A program made the position numbers and the translations under genes. From a virus, in the IMG/VR virus record IMGVR_UViG_3300044797_000308, positions 1 to 64,000 of that record: 64,000 bases of DNA; one strand, given 5' to 3'. This document shows positions 1 to 9,838 of the stretch, one piece after another (the stretch's first letter is position 1; each line of letters starts with the position of its first letter). The notes below the pieces were generated by a model that worked only from the letters and a program-made list of their open reading frames with translations, ran no database searches and had not been told where the DNA came from.

Positions 1-2
1 AT

Positions 3-656
3 AAACCAGAAAAAGGCAGATGTAAAAATTGTCAAAGACAATATTATCTTGCTAATTTAGAAAAAATAAAAGAACAAGACAAAATTCGTTATGAAAATAA
101 TAAAGAAGCAATATCTAAACAAAAGAAAAATTATTATCAAAACAATAAGTCTAATATACTTGTAAAAAATAAAGAATATTATATTGACAATAAACAGCAG
201 ATATCAGAATATCACACTAAATATTTTATTGCTAATAAAGAGACGTTAGGTATCAAGCAAAAAGCATACAATGAAAAAAATAGTGATAAAATAAGACAAA
301 ATGATAATAAATATAAAAGAAAACGCCGAGCCACAGATATCAACTATAAAATAAGGCGTAATTGTTCTTCTATGATTTGGTCGGCACTGAATGGAAGAAA
401 AAATTCGTCTATTCTAAATTATCTTCCATATACTATACAAAATCTCAAAGAGCATTTGGAAAGCAAATTTGATGATAAAATGACTTGGGATAATTATGGT
501 AGTTATTGGCATATAGATCATATTGTGCCACAATCAAAATTACTGTATTCTTCTATGGAAGAAGATAATTTTCAGAAGTGTTGGGCATTGTCTAATTTAC
601 AGCCATTAGAGGCTATTGAGAATAAAAGAAAATCTAATAAGGTTGGTGCAGTGTGA
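3..656 (+). CDS. HNH homing endonuclease, 5'-truncated by window edge
   Basis: The frame is open from base 3 to the TGA at 654-656, so the start lies outside the window. The visible order is the end of a CxxC zinc knuckle (CKNCQ), about 100 residues rich in Lys, Asn and Tyr that probably form a helical DNA-binding linker, then an HNH core containing WHIDHIVPQSK and CWALSNLQPL. This order matches the complete gene at 48255-48962, a clear paralogue. Free-standing HNH enzymes of this kind cut DNA and spread their own gene. The gene is more AT-rich than its neighbours. Its stop overlaps the GTG start of the next gene (GTGA at 653-656). It is read as a self-mobile insertion with no structural role. 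Family assignment is confident; the target site is unknown. Confidence 0.85.
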   Translation, partial: KPEKGRCKNCQRQYYLANLEKIKEQDKIRYENNKEAISKQKKNYYQNNKSNILVKNKEYYIDNKQQISEYHTKYFIANKETLGIKQKAYNEKNSDKIRQNDNKYKRKRRATDINYKIRRNCSSMIWSALNGRKNSSILNYLPYTIQNLKEHLESKFDDKMTWDNYGSYWHIDHIVPQSKLLYSSMEEDNFQKCWALSNLQPLEAIENKRKSNKVGAV

Positions 657-1489
657 GTGACCAATCCAGCATCAAAGAATTTCCACAATTCCGCAGTCAG
701 TCTCTGTGGGGCATAAAATCCACTATTCAAGCTCGATCCCTGATCTTCCACCGAATTATCAAGATGGCCGGACCTAACTTCGATTATGGTGATGGTGCTT
801 ATACTGCTATGAGCGAAGGTAAAAAGATAAAGACTATCACAGACGCTCCCCACAAAAGTCCGGGCGCTTTCTTTGCCGATGATAATGATGATAATATGAT
901 GGGGCCAAAAGAACACGGCACTAGTATTTATGATTGGAGAAATAGTCCTTATCAAGGAACACCTGGTCCAAAGAATAAAAAGAAAAAGGACTCTAACGAT
1001 ATTGATTTCCCAATTGATGATCAGATTAATCGTCAAAACCAAATGATTTATCCCGAAGAGGGCGAGTATCAAATTAGAAGAATGAAGTCAGATATATATG
1101 ATTTCCCTTCCGAAGGTGAACCTTTGGGACCAGAAAACTTAAATATCTCTATGACTAGCCCACAAATTGCTGGCGAGCATTCCTATTTGCCAAACCCAGA
1201 TTTTGAAGGAAAGCCTGATGATGGCAGCTCTCTTAATTTCGGTCGAGACTATACGGAAGAGGCCCTACCAGGTCGTCAGTTTGATTTTGCTGATACTGCC
1301 GATAATCAAATGGATTTAGATGGCCTGGAAGCTAAGTATTTAGAATCCTCGGAAACTGGGATATTTGGCCTACCAGACGGTGTAGATCCAGAGGGTCATG
1401 ATGCGGTTGAGACTGAACAAGTTGAGCAACCATACGATACAATCTCCGATATTAGTAATGAAATGTATGAGGATAAGTGGAATATCTAA
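653..1489 (+). CDS. hypothetical acidic phage protein
   Basis: Unrecognised protein of 278 residues. The GTG at 653 is chosen because it overlaps the stop of the endonuclease before it (GTGA) and continues in frame. A later start at M38 (764, MAGPNFDYGDG) is possible if the first 37 residues belong to an artefactual extension. The protein is strongly acidic and rich in Asp, Glu, Asn and Pro, with no membrane segment or recognisable catalytic motif, and looks largely disordered. Its place upstream of terminase and portal suggests a virion or packaging accessory, but that is inference from position only. Confidence 0.6.
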   Translation: MSDQSSIKEFPQFRSQSLWGIKSTIQARSLIFHRIIKMAGPNFDYGDGAYTAMSEGKKIKTITDAPHKSPGAFFADDNDDNMMGPKEHGTSIYDWRNSPYQGTPGPKNKKKKDSNDIDFPIDDQINRQNQMIYPEEGEYQIRRMKSDIYDFPSEGEPLGPENLNISMTSPQIAGEHSYLPNPDFEGKPDDGSSLNFGRDYTEEALPGRQFDFADTADNQMDLDGLEAKYLESSETGIFGLPDGVDPEGHDAVETEQVEQPYDTISDISNEMYEDKWNI

Positions 1490-1548
1490 AACCAACTATT
1501 ATCATTGCATAAAACCATATAAAGAAAGCACTCCCAGAGGAATCCTAA

Positions 1549-2517
1549 ATGACTTTTCAATCCTACGCACAAGAGCTATTTGTCATAGACCCAATCTCAC
1601 CAGCCTCGCAATTGCCAGCCTACGATGAGCATATGGTGTCTGCTATACCTCCTCATCACCTACACGAAGGAACAGAGCAACTTATGAGTTTTGAGCCCAT
1701 CGAGGTGACTGAACCAGGCGAGATAGAAATCGTAGTAGAAGAGTTGCCAGGCGCTCCACCAGGCACCAAAGATCCCGAATTAGAAGTGCATGAAGAGCCT
1801 ATACACGCAGAAGAGAAAGAAGATGCCAACGATGCCAAGAAAGGTAAAGATGGTAAAGGCGAAAAGTGGGATTGGTCTACTCACGGACCTCATGGATTTG
1901 TAGCTTGGGTTAAAGAAAGACTTGCGGCTGTTCCAAAGCACTCAGGTTACGATTCTGCCGGTCTTGAACGTGCCATGGCTTACATGGAAAAGCTCGACAG
2001 TGAAATCTCTAAGGCTATGAGAATGGACTTGGATGAAGAACTCGATGCCAACAAGGTTGAGAAGGTTCGTGCTGAACTAGATGATGGTCTATCTAGATTA
2101 CAAGCACGTTTGGATAAGGTCAAGGAATCCAAGAAGTCATCTCGTAAAAAGAAGAAGGCTTCTGCCGAATATTTAATTGACTCCGATGGCTTCATCAAAG
2201 AGGCTCAAAAGATTACGGGTGTGCAGGGAGTGTACGTTACGGTTCCCCTACTCATTTCCAGAATAGCCCGTGTTTGTGTCAACGGCACCGTTTCCGCAGG
2301 ACATGATATCGAAGACTTATACAATCGTCAAGTCAAAAAATTCAAGCTCAATGATCGTGAACAAGCAGAGGTACAACAACTTTTGTTTGATATGGGCTAT
2401 CCAATTCGTCAAGATCGTGGTTTTATGCCAGACGAAGATTTGGAAGTGTCTGATAGCGATAATATGGACTGGGCAGCTAACTATGCTGATGGTATAGCTA
2501 ATATAGGTAAAAGATAA
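1549..2517 (+). CDS. hypothetical protein with charged coiled region, upstream of terminase
   Basis: 322 residues. The ATG at 1549 follows an AGAGGAA Shine-Dalgarno-like sequence. Residues 1-100 are acidic and Pro-rich. Residues about 140-215 form a highly charged helical stretch ending in a lysine block (SSRKKKK). The C-terminal third looks folded and carries FIKEAQKITGVQ, one of the K-x-AQ segments that recur in this phage's virion proteins. The last codon couples to the next gene through TAATG at 2515-2519. No family is recognised. Its place directly upstream of the large terminase would fit a small terminase subunit or a head accessory, but no helix-turn-helix is evident. Confidence 0.6.
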   Translation: MTFQSYAQELFVIDPISPASQLPAYDEHMVSAIPPHHLHEGTEQLMSFEPIEVTEPGEIEIVVEELPGAPPGTKDPELEVHEEPIHAEEKEDANDAKKGKDGKGEKWDWSTHGPHGFVAWVKERLAAVPKHSGYDSAGLERAMAYMEKLDSEISKAMRMDLDEELDANKVEKVRAELDDGLSRLQARLDKVKESKKSSRKKKKASAEYLIDSDGFIKEAQKITGVQGVYVTVPLLISRIARVCVNGTVSAGHDIEDLYNRQVKKFKLNDREQAEVQQLLFDMGYPIRQDRGFMPDEDLEVSDSDNMDWAANYADGIANIGKR

Positions 2518-3488
2518 TGGTCAAACAACCAAGACACCAATCGGTAGTCAGCAGACAATCTGATGCTGGTTATAGTGATGATCACTGGCTTCGAGAGTTT
2601 GAGAGCAAACTCCAAAAGACTAGTGTGCAGCCGCGTGGTGAATCTATCTACGATCAAATCAATAGCATTATGAACACCAAGTCCAAGTATCCTTCTGTAC
2701 AGGCAGCGGTGGATGATATGATGCAACGTAGTGGCTTGAATAGCTATCTAGATAACGTTAAAGAATCGCAAGAACAGATTTCTAGTGAAACATCTACTAA
2801 AACTGCCAACTCTTTAAAAAACGAAATTGATCAGTTAAAAGATCTTGCTAAGATTGGCGACTGGTTTGCATTTGGTAAATTAATGGCTAAAATAGATATG
2901 GCAGAGGGACAACCTCGTATCAATGGTGCCGAATCAATTCGAGTAATCAAATATTTTAAAGATCCTGAGCTTTCCTCGGTAAAAGTCCCTTTGGAGAAAT
3001 GGGAACTATATACTCGTGGTTATGGCGAAGAGCAACATTTGTCGCCAGAAGAACAGGAAAAAGACATAAGATTTACTCGTCAAATATTGGATAATATATT
3101 AAATAGATCTAAAACTGCTCAAACTGTAGAGCCTAAAAAATCAGAAGATCCTAGTGCCAACAAGACGCCACAAGTTATTCAAGATAAACCGAGCATTCTT
3201 CGTACCCTAGAAAATATTATTAAAGAAACTAGGGGTAATATGCCTATCTCGGCTATTATTGCTCGTTTGCAATCTTTGCATGCCAGAGATATTTCTGATG
3301 AAGCGGTCTGGGATGATGAGCGCTTGCTTCGTTTGATCAGCCAGATGAACCTGCAAGCCAAGAAAGATAACCCTAGCAGCTTTGAGAACTTCGATCATTT
3401 GGGTCAGGGCGATCATGCTACTTCTGCTGATGACATTGATGCGTCTAACACTGACGCTTTTAATGCTTTAATGCCCGCTAGAATTTAA
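2517..3488 (+). CDS. hypothetical helical protein upstream of terminase
   Basis: 323 residues, with the start at a TAATG coupling to the gene before it. The sequence is mostly predicted helical, polar and charged. It contains a possible coiled stretch near residues 80-125 and SKTAQTVEPKKS near residue 200. There are no transmembrane segments and no known catalytic motif. Together with the two genes upstream it forms a short run leading to terminase. A role in packaging or head assembly is inferred from neighbours only. The 80 bases after it up to the terminase start hold an AT-rich spacer with ACTGATATTTTC at about 3554-3565, resembling leaders of other + strand genes here. Confidence 0.55.
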   Translation: MVKQPRHQSVVSRQSDAGYSDDHWLREFESKLQKTSVQPRGESIYDQINSIMNTKSKYPSVQAAVDDMMQRSGLNSYLDNVKESQEQISSETSTKTANSLKNEIDQLKDLAKIGDWFAFGKLMAKIDMAEGQPRINGAESIRVIKYFKDPELSSVKVPLEKWELYTRGYGEEQHLSPEEQEKDIRFTRQILDNILNRSKTAQTVEPKKSEDPSANKTPQVIQDKPSILRTLENIIKETRGNMPISAIIARLQSLHARDISDEAVWDDERLLRLISQMNLQAKKDNPSSFENFDHLGQGDHATSADDIDASNTDAFNALMPARI

Positions 3489-3568
3489 CTGCTTTGCACT
3501 TACCTAATGGTTTTTAGCTTATTTTTGCGCATTATTGATAAGTATGGGAATATACTGATATTTTCAAT

Positions 3569-5455
3569 GTGTCCACTCTAAATATTGAAGATAAAGAACT
3601 GTTTTTGAAATTAAAGAAACAGTTGATGATGTATGATCCAGTCGCATTCTGCCAAGAATATTTAACATTGGAAGGAAAAGATTTTACTCTGATCGGCAAT
3701 GGATACAAACCGTTCAGTGATATTTATCGATACATTGGAATTAAAGCGTTGGAGAGAGATGCCAAACCCGTTATTATAGTCAAGGGTCGTCAGGTGGGAG
3801 CTACCACCATGGCTTCGGCTTTGGAAATGTATTTTATGGGATGTGGAATGTTTGGCGACGGTTTTAGATCGCCCATACGCATTATTCACGCCTTCCCACA
3901 ATTAGAACTAGCGGCAGCTTATTCTAAGACTAAACTCAATCAAATGATTTCTCAGGCTAAGATTCCTGATGGTAGCAAAGAGAGCAGGGGGGCTCGACCC
4001 AAATCTTATATGCAAATGCTATTGGATCAAAGTACGGCTACCAATGACTCCCTTCATTTTAAGCAGTTTCAAGGCGGAAACCATTTGTGGGTAGAGTCGA
4101 CTGGTATTGATGCTGACCGTATTATGGGTCGTACTGCTGATATTATCTTTTTTGATGAGGTACAGAAAACCACCGGTCTAGCCATTGGAAATGCTCTCAA
4201 AATTCTGACCAATGCTAAATACGGCCCCCCTACCAAAGGGGTCCAAATTTATTTTGGAACGCCTAGGCGCAAAGGTTCCGATTTTCATAAGATGTGGCAA
4301 ACATCTTCTCAGCAATACTACCACCTAGGTTGCGAAGGATGCAAAGAATATTTCCCGCTTTACACCCCCGATTCCAATGATTGGGAGTCAATTTGGATCC
4401 ATACTAAGATAGTTAAGTGCCCTAAGTGTGGTCATGAACAGGATAAATTATCCGCCCAAGAACGCGGCAAATGGGTCTCTCTGATCAATCCAGATGATCC
4501 AGATTGTAAGATGATTGGTTTCCATATCAATCAGCTTTATATGCCAATGTTTTCTCGTGAAGATTTAGAAAGTGAAAAACCGGGCAAGCACCCAATTAAT
4601 ACGGAAAGAGTTTATACCAACGAAGTTTTGGGAGAGTTTTTTCAAGGTGAATCTGGGCCAATCACTCCCGAACAAATTAGGGAACATTGTGCAGATATTG
4701 GAAGAAAGTTTGTACCAAGGATTATCCCCACTGCGGGGGTTAATCAGCAGCTTGTTGTATTGGGCATCGATTATGGTGCCCGTGCCGATCTAGAACAGCT
4801 GGCTAATCCCGATAGAATTAAGGCGCAAGGTCAATCTTACAGTACGGCCGTGGTTCTACAAACCAAGGGGGCTGGTGTTTTGTCAATTGAATTTTGTACC
4901 AAATTCAAGCGCAACGATCCAGAGAGTAAAAAGGGAATTATTGATCAATTGATGAGGCAATATAGCATACAGTTGGCAGTAGGAGATATTGGTTATTCTA
5001 ACGATTTTTCCTATACCCTTCATCAGTCTTATGGAGATAGATATTTAGTTTCTCGTGCACATAGTAAAATTAACGATCATATCAAGTTCAATGCTGATGC
5101 TTTCCCCAAAGAAATAACTTTTGAGAGGGATTATTATATTGGTGAGCTGTATGAGCAGATGAAAAAAGGGATGATTCGCTTTCCTTATGGGGAATATGAA
5201 AAAATTGCTTGGCTCATTGAACATTGTGCTAGTATGGAGATAAAACCATCTATTTCTAGAACAGGGGCCGATCCTAGCGTGCATTATGTCAAGGGCGGCA
5301 CCCCCAACGATGGTTTTATGGCTTTATTAAACGCTTATATTGCTTACAAGTTTCTTATTACCAGAGGCTTTACTAATAACAATCCGCTGCTACAAACCAC
5401 TAAAAATGCCAACAAACCCTTGGTGACATCTGGTTATTGTCCCAGAAAATTCTAA
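3569..5455 (+). CDS. terminase large subunit (DNA-packaging ATPase/nuclease)
   Basis: Motor protein that translocates phage DNA into proheads and cuts concatemers. The ATPase domain shows a Walker A-like GRQVGATT at residues 73-80 and a Walker B IIFFDEVQ with D196 and E197. Four cysteines (C255, C258, C284, C287) form a likely zinc ribbon between the ATPase and nuclease domains, as in GpA-type terminases. The nuclease domain shows candidate metal-binding aspartates: D401 in GIDYG, D473 in VGDIGYS and D581 in NDGFMALLNAY. At 628 residues the length suits the family. The start is uncertain: the frame opens at GTG 3569 without a good Shine-Dalgarno, and an internal Met (MMYDPVAF) near 3626 is an alternative. 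The portal gene follows. Confidence 0.95.
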   Translation: MSTLNIEDKELFLKLKKQLMMYDPVAFCQEYLTLEGKDFTLIGNGYKPFSDIYRYIGIKALERDAKPVIIVKGRQVGATTMASALEMYFMGCGMFGDGFRSPIRIIHAFPQLELAAAYSKTKLNQMISQAKIPDGSKESRGARPKSYMQMLLDQSTATNDSLHFKQFQGGNHLWVESTGIDADRIMGRTADIIFFDEVQKTTGLAIGNALKILTNAKYGPPTKGVQIYFGTPRRKGSDFHKMWQTSSQQYYHLGCEGCKEYFPLYTPDSNDWESIWIHTKIVKCPKCGHEQDKLSAQERGKWVSLINPDDPDCKMIGFHINQLYMPMFSREDLESEKPGKHPINTERVYTNEVLGEFFQGESGPITPEQIREHCADIGRKFVPRIIPTAGVNQQLVVLGIDYGARADLEQLANPDRIKAQGQSYSTAVVLQTKGAGVLSIEFCTKFKRNDPESKKGIIDQLMRQYSIQLAVGDIGYSNDFSYTLHQSYGDRYLVSRAHSKINDHIKFNADAFPKEITFERDYYIGELYEQMKKGMIRFPYGEYEKIAWLIEHCASMEIKPSISRTGADPSVHYVKGGTPNDGFMALLNAYIAYKFLITRGFTNNNPLLQTTKNANKPLVTSGYCPRKF

Positions 5456-5523
5456 ATATTAAGCTTTACTGATATATCATATTTAGTGTATTAGTAGAGG
5501 TATAGTGGAACAACTGAGGTTAT

Positions 5524-7410
5524 ATGGCTGGCATAAAAAAATCAGGATTGGGTGATAGTCCGTCCTTTTCAGCGAGATATTTACAAAATAGAACTACTAC
5601 ACCACATGTTAGTGCCATTATGGCTAATGGAATTTCAGAAGAAAGAAGAGTAATTCTTTCAGATGAAGTAGAACAAGGTAAGTTTCTAGATGGTACTGGT
5701 CCCACTTATAATCAAGCTCTCGCCCAAAATGGTGAAACTCCTGCGGGTCGCGTAGTTGCTTCCGCACATGCCGCGCCTTCTATTATGTCCAAGTACGCAC
5801 AAGTAGGCGCTGGAGGCGGAGGAATGTTTCGTGGCGTTCACGGAGACTCTGTCAAACAGACTCCGGAAGTATATTCGCCATTATGGTTAAATAGCAACTT
5901 AAACCTACCACGTGATCGTGCCACTATTAACGCTTGGTGTCGTAGCTTTTTTGCTTTGAATCCATTTGTTCATAATGCTATTAGTTTGCACAGCACCTAT
6001 CCTATTAGTAAATTAGCTATTAAGTGCCCCAACAAAGATATCGAAAAGTTTTTCGATGATATGATCGAGGAAATAGATCTAATGAATATCTGCGTGCAAA
6101 TTGCACAAGAATATTGGTTATTGGGTGAAGCGTTTGTGTACGCAGAGTTAGACGAGGGTAAAGGTAAATGGAGTCGTCTACACATTCAGAATCCAGATTT
6201 CATGATCGTCAAACGTACGGTAGTGGCTTCTGAGCCTATCATTATGTTGCGCCCTGATGAAAATCTCAAAAAGATTATTTTCTCCAATCGTCCCACCGAT
6301 ATTGAACAGCGCAAACAACTCAATCAACATATCATTGATTCGGTCAGACGTGGTGAGAATATTCCACTCGACAATTTCCATGTGTCTCATTTAGCTCGTA
6401 GAATTAGTCCTTATGAAATTAGGGGCACCGGCCTGCCAGTCTGCATTTTCCGTCAGTTGATGCTTTTCGATAAGCTTCGTGAATCTAAGTACGCCCAAGC
6501 CGATAATATGATCAATCCACTTACCGTAGTCAAGATCGGCTCCGCTGATTATAAGCCAACTTTTGCTGACTTGGAAGCCTGGAGAAGTGTCTTCGAGGAA
6601 GCACAGTACGATAAGGACTTCAAGATTTTTACTCATGAAGGCGTAGATGTTACTAGGGTGGGTTATGGTCAAGGTATCTTCGATATCTCGGGCGACATTA
6701 CTCAGTTAGTTAAGGAAATCTATGTTGGTTTGTTCGTTCCACAGGCCATGATGGATGGCGGTGCGGACACGACTTACGCTAATGCTGGTGTGGCTCTCGA
6801 CGTGTTAAGACAGCGTTATATGCAATTCCGTAATATGATGTCGCAATGGTTGAAGACCAAAGTTTTCGCCCCCATTTCTAAGATTCAGGGTTTTTACGAT
6901 TACTCGGGTGGTGAGAAGCAGCTTATCGTTCCAGAAATTGACTGGAATCATATGTCGTTGTTTGATGCAGGTGATTATATCAACACCCTAGTTACTTTGA
7001 CCCAAGGGACTGCCGATCAGAAGAGGGCCTCTTTGCATACTTTATATCGTTCCATGGGCCTAGAATTCGAGGATGAAACCAGAAAGATTCGTAAAGAAGC
7101 TATTCAGAACGCTATTGCTAAAAAAGAAGCGGCTGCTTTGGAAGCGTTAGATCTCAATTCACTTCGTGCTTTGGATGACGAAGATGAAATCCCAGAACCA
7201 CAAGGACAACCTGCACAAGAACAGGCGGTGCCAGGCGAGACTCCAGGTGGTGCCCCTCCAGGTGGCGGCCTCCCAGATTTAGGATTGCCAGGAGGGCCAC
7301 CACCCCCACCACCATCCGGAGGAGCAGGCGGACTTCCACCTCCTCCCCCACCAGCCGGAGAAGCAGGAGGAGCTGGCGGACCTCCCCCTCCCCCACCACC
7401 ACCAGGCTAA
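5524..7410 (+). CDS. portal protein with Pro/Gly-rich C-terminal tail
   Basis: Dodecameric head vertex channel through which DNA enters and leaves. It lies directly after terminase and has typical portal features: RATINAWCRSFFALNPFVHNAI near residues 137-159, LLGEAFVYAE near 200, a GTGLPVCIFRQLMLFDKLRESKYAQADN region, then FVPQAMMDGG near 400. About 540 residues form the body. The last 80 are very unusual for a portal: an acidic stretch followed by proline and glycine runs (PPPPPP, GGAGG), probably disordered and projecting from the crown or into the head. The ATG at 5524 follows a GAGGTTAT sequence. The upstream spacer contains ACTGATATATCATATT at 5468-5483, a motif also seen in other leaders. 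Confidence 0.92.
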   Translation: MAGIKKSGLGDSPSFSARYLQNRTTTPHVSAIMANGISEERRVILSDEVEQGKFLDGTGPTYNQALAQNGETPAGRVVASAHAAPSIMSKYAQVGAGGGGMFRGVHGDSVKQTPEVYSPLWLNSNLNLPRDRATINAWCRSFFALNPFVHNAISLHSTYPISKLAIKCPNKDIEKFFDDMIEEIDLMNICVQIAQEYWLLGEAFVYAELDEGKGKWSRLHIQNPDFMIVKRTVVASEPIIMLRPDENLKKIIFSNRPTDIEQRKQLNQHIIDSVRRGENIPLDNFHVSHLARRISPYEIRGTGLPVCIFRQLMLFDKLRESKYAQADNMINPLTVVKIGSADYKPTFADLEAWRSVFEEAQYDKDFKIFTHEGVDVTRVGYGQGIFDISGDITQLVKEIYVGLFVPQAMMDGGADTTYANAGVALDVLRQRYMQFRNMMSQWLKTKVFAPISKIQGFYDYSGGEKQLIVPEIDWNHMSLFDAGDYINTLVTLTQGTADQKRASLHTLYRSMGLEFEDETRKIRKEAIQNAIAKKEAAALEALDLNSLRALDDEDEIPEPQGQPAQEQAVPGETPGGAPPGGGLPDLGLPGGPPPPPPSGGAGGLPPPPPPAGEAGGAGGPPPPPPPPG

Positions 7411-7483
7411 TCCAAGGTGATATCCCACTACTTGTGAATAATCTCACATAGTTTTAGCTATTACGCTCAAGTAGAGGGTTTCC

Positions 7484-8716
7484 ATGGATAAAATTGCTCA
7501 AGAACGCGGTGTTCTCAATAAGTTGAGAGAAAAAGTCAATATTCCTGGGTCTGTCATTGAAGGTTTCTTCAAGCCAGAACTCGATAGAATTATGAATGAT
7601 CTCAGACAAACTGATGACAACATTCGATCAATTTTGACCGGTCAAAAAATTGGCAAGTCGGATGTTGATGTGGGCGGCAAGTCTGTCAAAGATTTGCTCA
7701 AGTCGGCTCGTAGCAATTTCAATCGTCGTGAATATATGATGGGAGTAGCCGATCTCGGACAATTCCACAAGAAACTGGCAGACGTCACTAAGTTTATTGG
7801 CGTGCTAGACATGAGCATCAATAGAATTCATCATGATTTTTTGTTTCAAAATCTAAAAGACGATCAGAGAGAAAATATTCAAGGGCTCAGAGAATATATG
7901 GGTAAGACTTCTGAAGTCCAAAGTGATGATTTGACCAAAGAAGCTGGCATTATGGATTTTTTCTATAACATTGGCACCAAGCGTGGCCGAGCCCTAGCTG
8001 TCTGGGAAAAGAAATATCCAAAGGTCGTTAAAGATTTAAGAGATGGTGGCAATCGTCTTCTCGACATGGCAGACTCTGCTTTGGCAAATATATTGGGGCT
8101 CCTAAAAGTGATGGCTGCTGCCCGCGCGACTCGTAAAGTAGATAGCTATGTAGAGGCGGCTAATAAAATCAAAAATGAGTACGCTAAATTTGATAATGGC
8201 GATAAGGGTTTTCGTGCCTACTACACTAGCGTTATCAAACCGTATTTGGATAGGCAAGATGAATTTGAAAGACAAGACGCGGCCAAAAATAAGCCGATAG
8301 AAGTGGCCACTCCAACTGGAACGGCACCCCCACCAGTTGTTGCCCCATCTTCTCCTACTCCTGCTCCCGGTGCCACTACCCCAGGTTTCAACTATGATCT
8401 GCCAATTCCAGCGTCACCCGACTCCCCTCCGGCACAACCTTCATTACCATTAGCGGGACCACCCGGAGCTTCTCCACCTTTCCCCACACCTCCTCCCGAA
8501 GAGGCCGCCCCTGATACGGAAAGAGAGCCCGTTGTTTTCCCACTTAATAAGCCGAAAACCTCTCATCAAAATTTTTACGAGTCTCTACAATCTTTGAGCG
8601 ACGAAAATCCTCATATCATAGCCAGATACATTGCCAAGTATGCCACTTCTATTGAGAAGTCAGATCCAGAAACAGCTATCGTGTTGTTCAACGTGATTAG
8701 AAAAATTAAGGGGTAA
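7484..8716 (+). CDS. hypothetical virion-module protein, helical body plus proline-rich linker
   Basis: 410 residues. The N-terminus MDKIAQERGVL matches the K-x-AQ motif found near the start of several other proteins in this window. Residues 1-255 look helical. Residues about 270-360 are a long Pro/Ala/Ser/Thr linker with repeated APTP-like elements. The last 50 residues form another small helical domain. It sits between portal and transglycosylase, so it is probably a head or internal virion protein. No enzyme motif is visible. The 73 bases before it contain an inverted repeat CTACTTG (7429-7435) / CAAGTAG (7469-7475), unproven as regulatory. Confidence 0.6.
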   Translation: MDKIAQERGVLNKLREKVNIPGSVIEGFFKPELDRIMNDLRQTDDNIRSILTGQKIGKSDVDVGGKSVKDLLKSARSNFNRREYMMGVADLGQFHKKLADVTKFIGVLDMSINRIHHDFLFQNLKDDQRENIQGLREYMGKTSEVQSDDLTKEAGIMDFFYNIGTKRGRALAVWEKKYPKVVKDLRDGGNRLLDMADSALANILGLLKVMAAARATRKVDSYVEAANKIKNEYAKFDNGDKGFRAYYTSVIKPYLDRQDEFERQDAAKNKPIEVATPTGTAPPPVVAPSSPTPAPGATTPGFNYDLPIPASPDSPPAQPSLPLAGPPGASPPFPTPPPEEAAPDTEREPVVFPLNKPKTSHQNFYESLQSLSDENPHIIARYIAKYATSIEKSDPETAIVLFNVIRKIKG

Positions 8717-8719
8717 AGT

Positions 8720-9829
8720 ATGCCAGTTGGCAATTTAGGTCCTAATTTTTATCCCAAACTCGTTGAAATGACTACCGCTTTGGGAATGAAACCGGAAGAC
8801 TTAATTTCCGTGATGACATCGGAGTCTGGTATGAACCCAGCGGCCTACAATCCAAGTGGTGCTTCGGGTCTCATCCAATTTATGCCCGGCACTCTAAATT
8901 CTGTTGGATTTCCGGGAACCCCAGATCAGTTTAGGCAACTTTCCGGAGAAGAGCAACTCCCCTGGATCCAAAAACTAATCAAAAATCGTATGCGATATCA
9001 AGGTGGTAAAGCTTTTACTTCTGGCGGACAATACTACGTAGCTAATTTATGGCCGGTGGCCCTTAAATTACCAGGTGTGGAGCAAGGCGATCCCGATACT
9101 GTTATACTTGAAAAATCACCACAAAGTGAAGGTGGGTATAGCAAAAAATATTTGGACATAGGCAGTAAAATAAAAGCTAGCGATGAAAGTGGGGCTTATA
9201 AAGCTAATCCACTCTTTGATAAAGAGAAGAAGGGGTACATCACCTTAGGAGATCTCAGTCGTCAAGTTAATCTCAATAAAAACACTCCCACTTATAAGCA
9301 AACTTTGGTATCCATGCAGCATGCCACTGGCTATCAACCAGGTACTGCGAATAAAGTTCCACCTTCTGCGGTGGCTCAAAACGATAACAGTTTGGAGGAA
9401 ATCTTGAATAAATACATTCAAATGTTATCATCAGCTTCTCCTATTTCTCGCAAGAGATTATACAAGAAGGTGCTGCCTAACCACAATATTTTAATTAAAA
9501 TTACTGCTCCCGACTATGCTAGTTCCGTGGAATTCTCTCGAGTGCTCTGTACAGCCTTAGATGAAGATTTGTTAGCCACTTCTTATCCACACACGGACGG
9601 CCAAGAAGTGGAAGTAGAATGTTGTATTGCCGGCCCATCGCAAGAGTGTTTTGCTGCGGTGGAACAAATGGCCCGAGCGTTAGCTGAAACTTTCAAAGAT
9701 GCCACCACTAAAATTGGTGGGATTACAGTAAAAACTAAATGCAGTATGGATAAAAAGTCATCTTATCAACCAATCAGCGTCAGAACTGCTGGTACTAACT
9801 ACAGGAAGTTCCTGCTCAAATTTGTCTAA
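8720..9829 (+). CDS. lytic transglycosylase domain protein (virion-associated)
   Basis: The N-terminal 150 residues match the SLT/goose-lysozyme-like fold: catalytic-type glutamate E35 in MTSESGMN, followed by PSGASGLIQFMPGTL, the usual glycine/glutamine signature. Such domains cleave peptidoglycan beta-1,4 bonds. In virions they open the cell wall during DNA entry. After a linker, residues 210-369 form a second unrecognised domain with several cysteines, ending in RTAGTNYRKFLLKFV. Position next to portal and other head genes, and absence of an obvious signal peptide, favour a virion role over a lysis endolysin. It starts three bases after the upstream stop. Confidence 0.85.
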   Translation: MPVGNLGPNFYPKLVEMTTALGMKPEDLISVMTSESGMNPAAYNPSGASGLIQFMPGTLNSVGFPGTPDQFRQLSGEEQLPWIQKLIKNRMRYQGGKAFTSGGQYYVANLWPVALKLPGVEQGDPDTVILEKSPQSEGGYSKKYLDIGSKIKASDESGAYKANPLFDKEKKGYITLGDLSRQVNLNKNTPTYKQTLVSMQHATGYQPGTANKVPPSAVAQNDNSLEEILNKYIQMLSSASPISRKRLYKKVLPNHNILIKITAPDYASSVEFSRVLCTALDEDLLATSYPHTDGQEVEVECCIAGPSQECFAAVEQMARALAETFKDATTKIGGITVKTKCSMDKKSSYQPISVRTAGTNYRKFLLKFV

Positions 9830-9838
9830 GGAAACACA

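Noticed and set aside
572-1072. 166-residue minus-strand frame with hydrophobic stretches
   Set aside because: Overlaps two well-supported + strand genes and has no ribosome site or family match.
7154-7447. Minus-strand frame opposite the portal C-terminus
   Set aside because: Product of the repetitive Pro/Gly codons in the portal tail; low-complexity and no start context.
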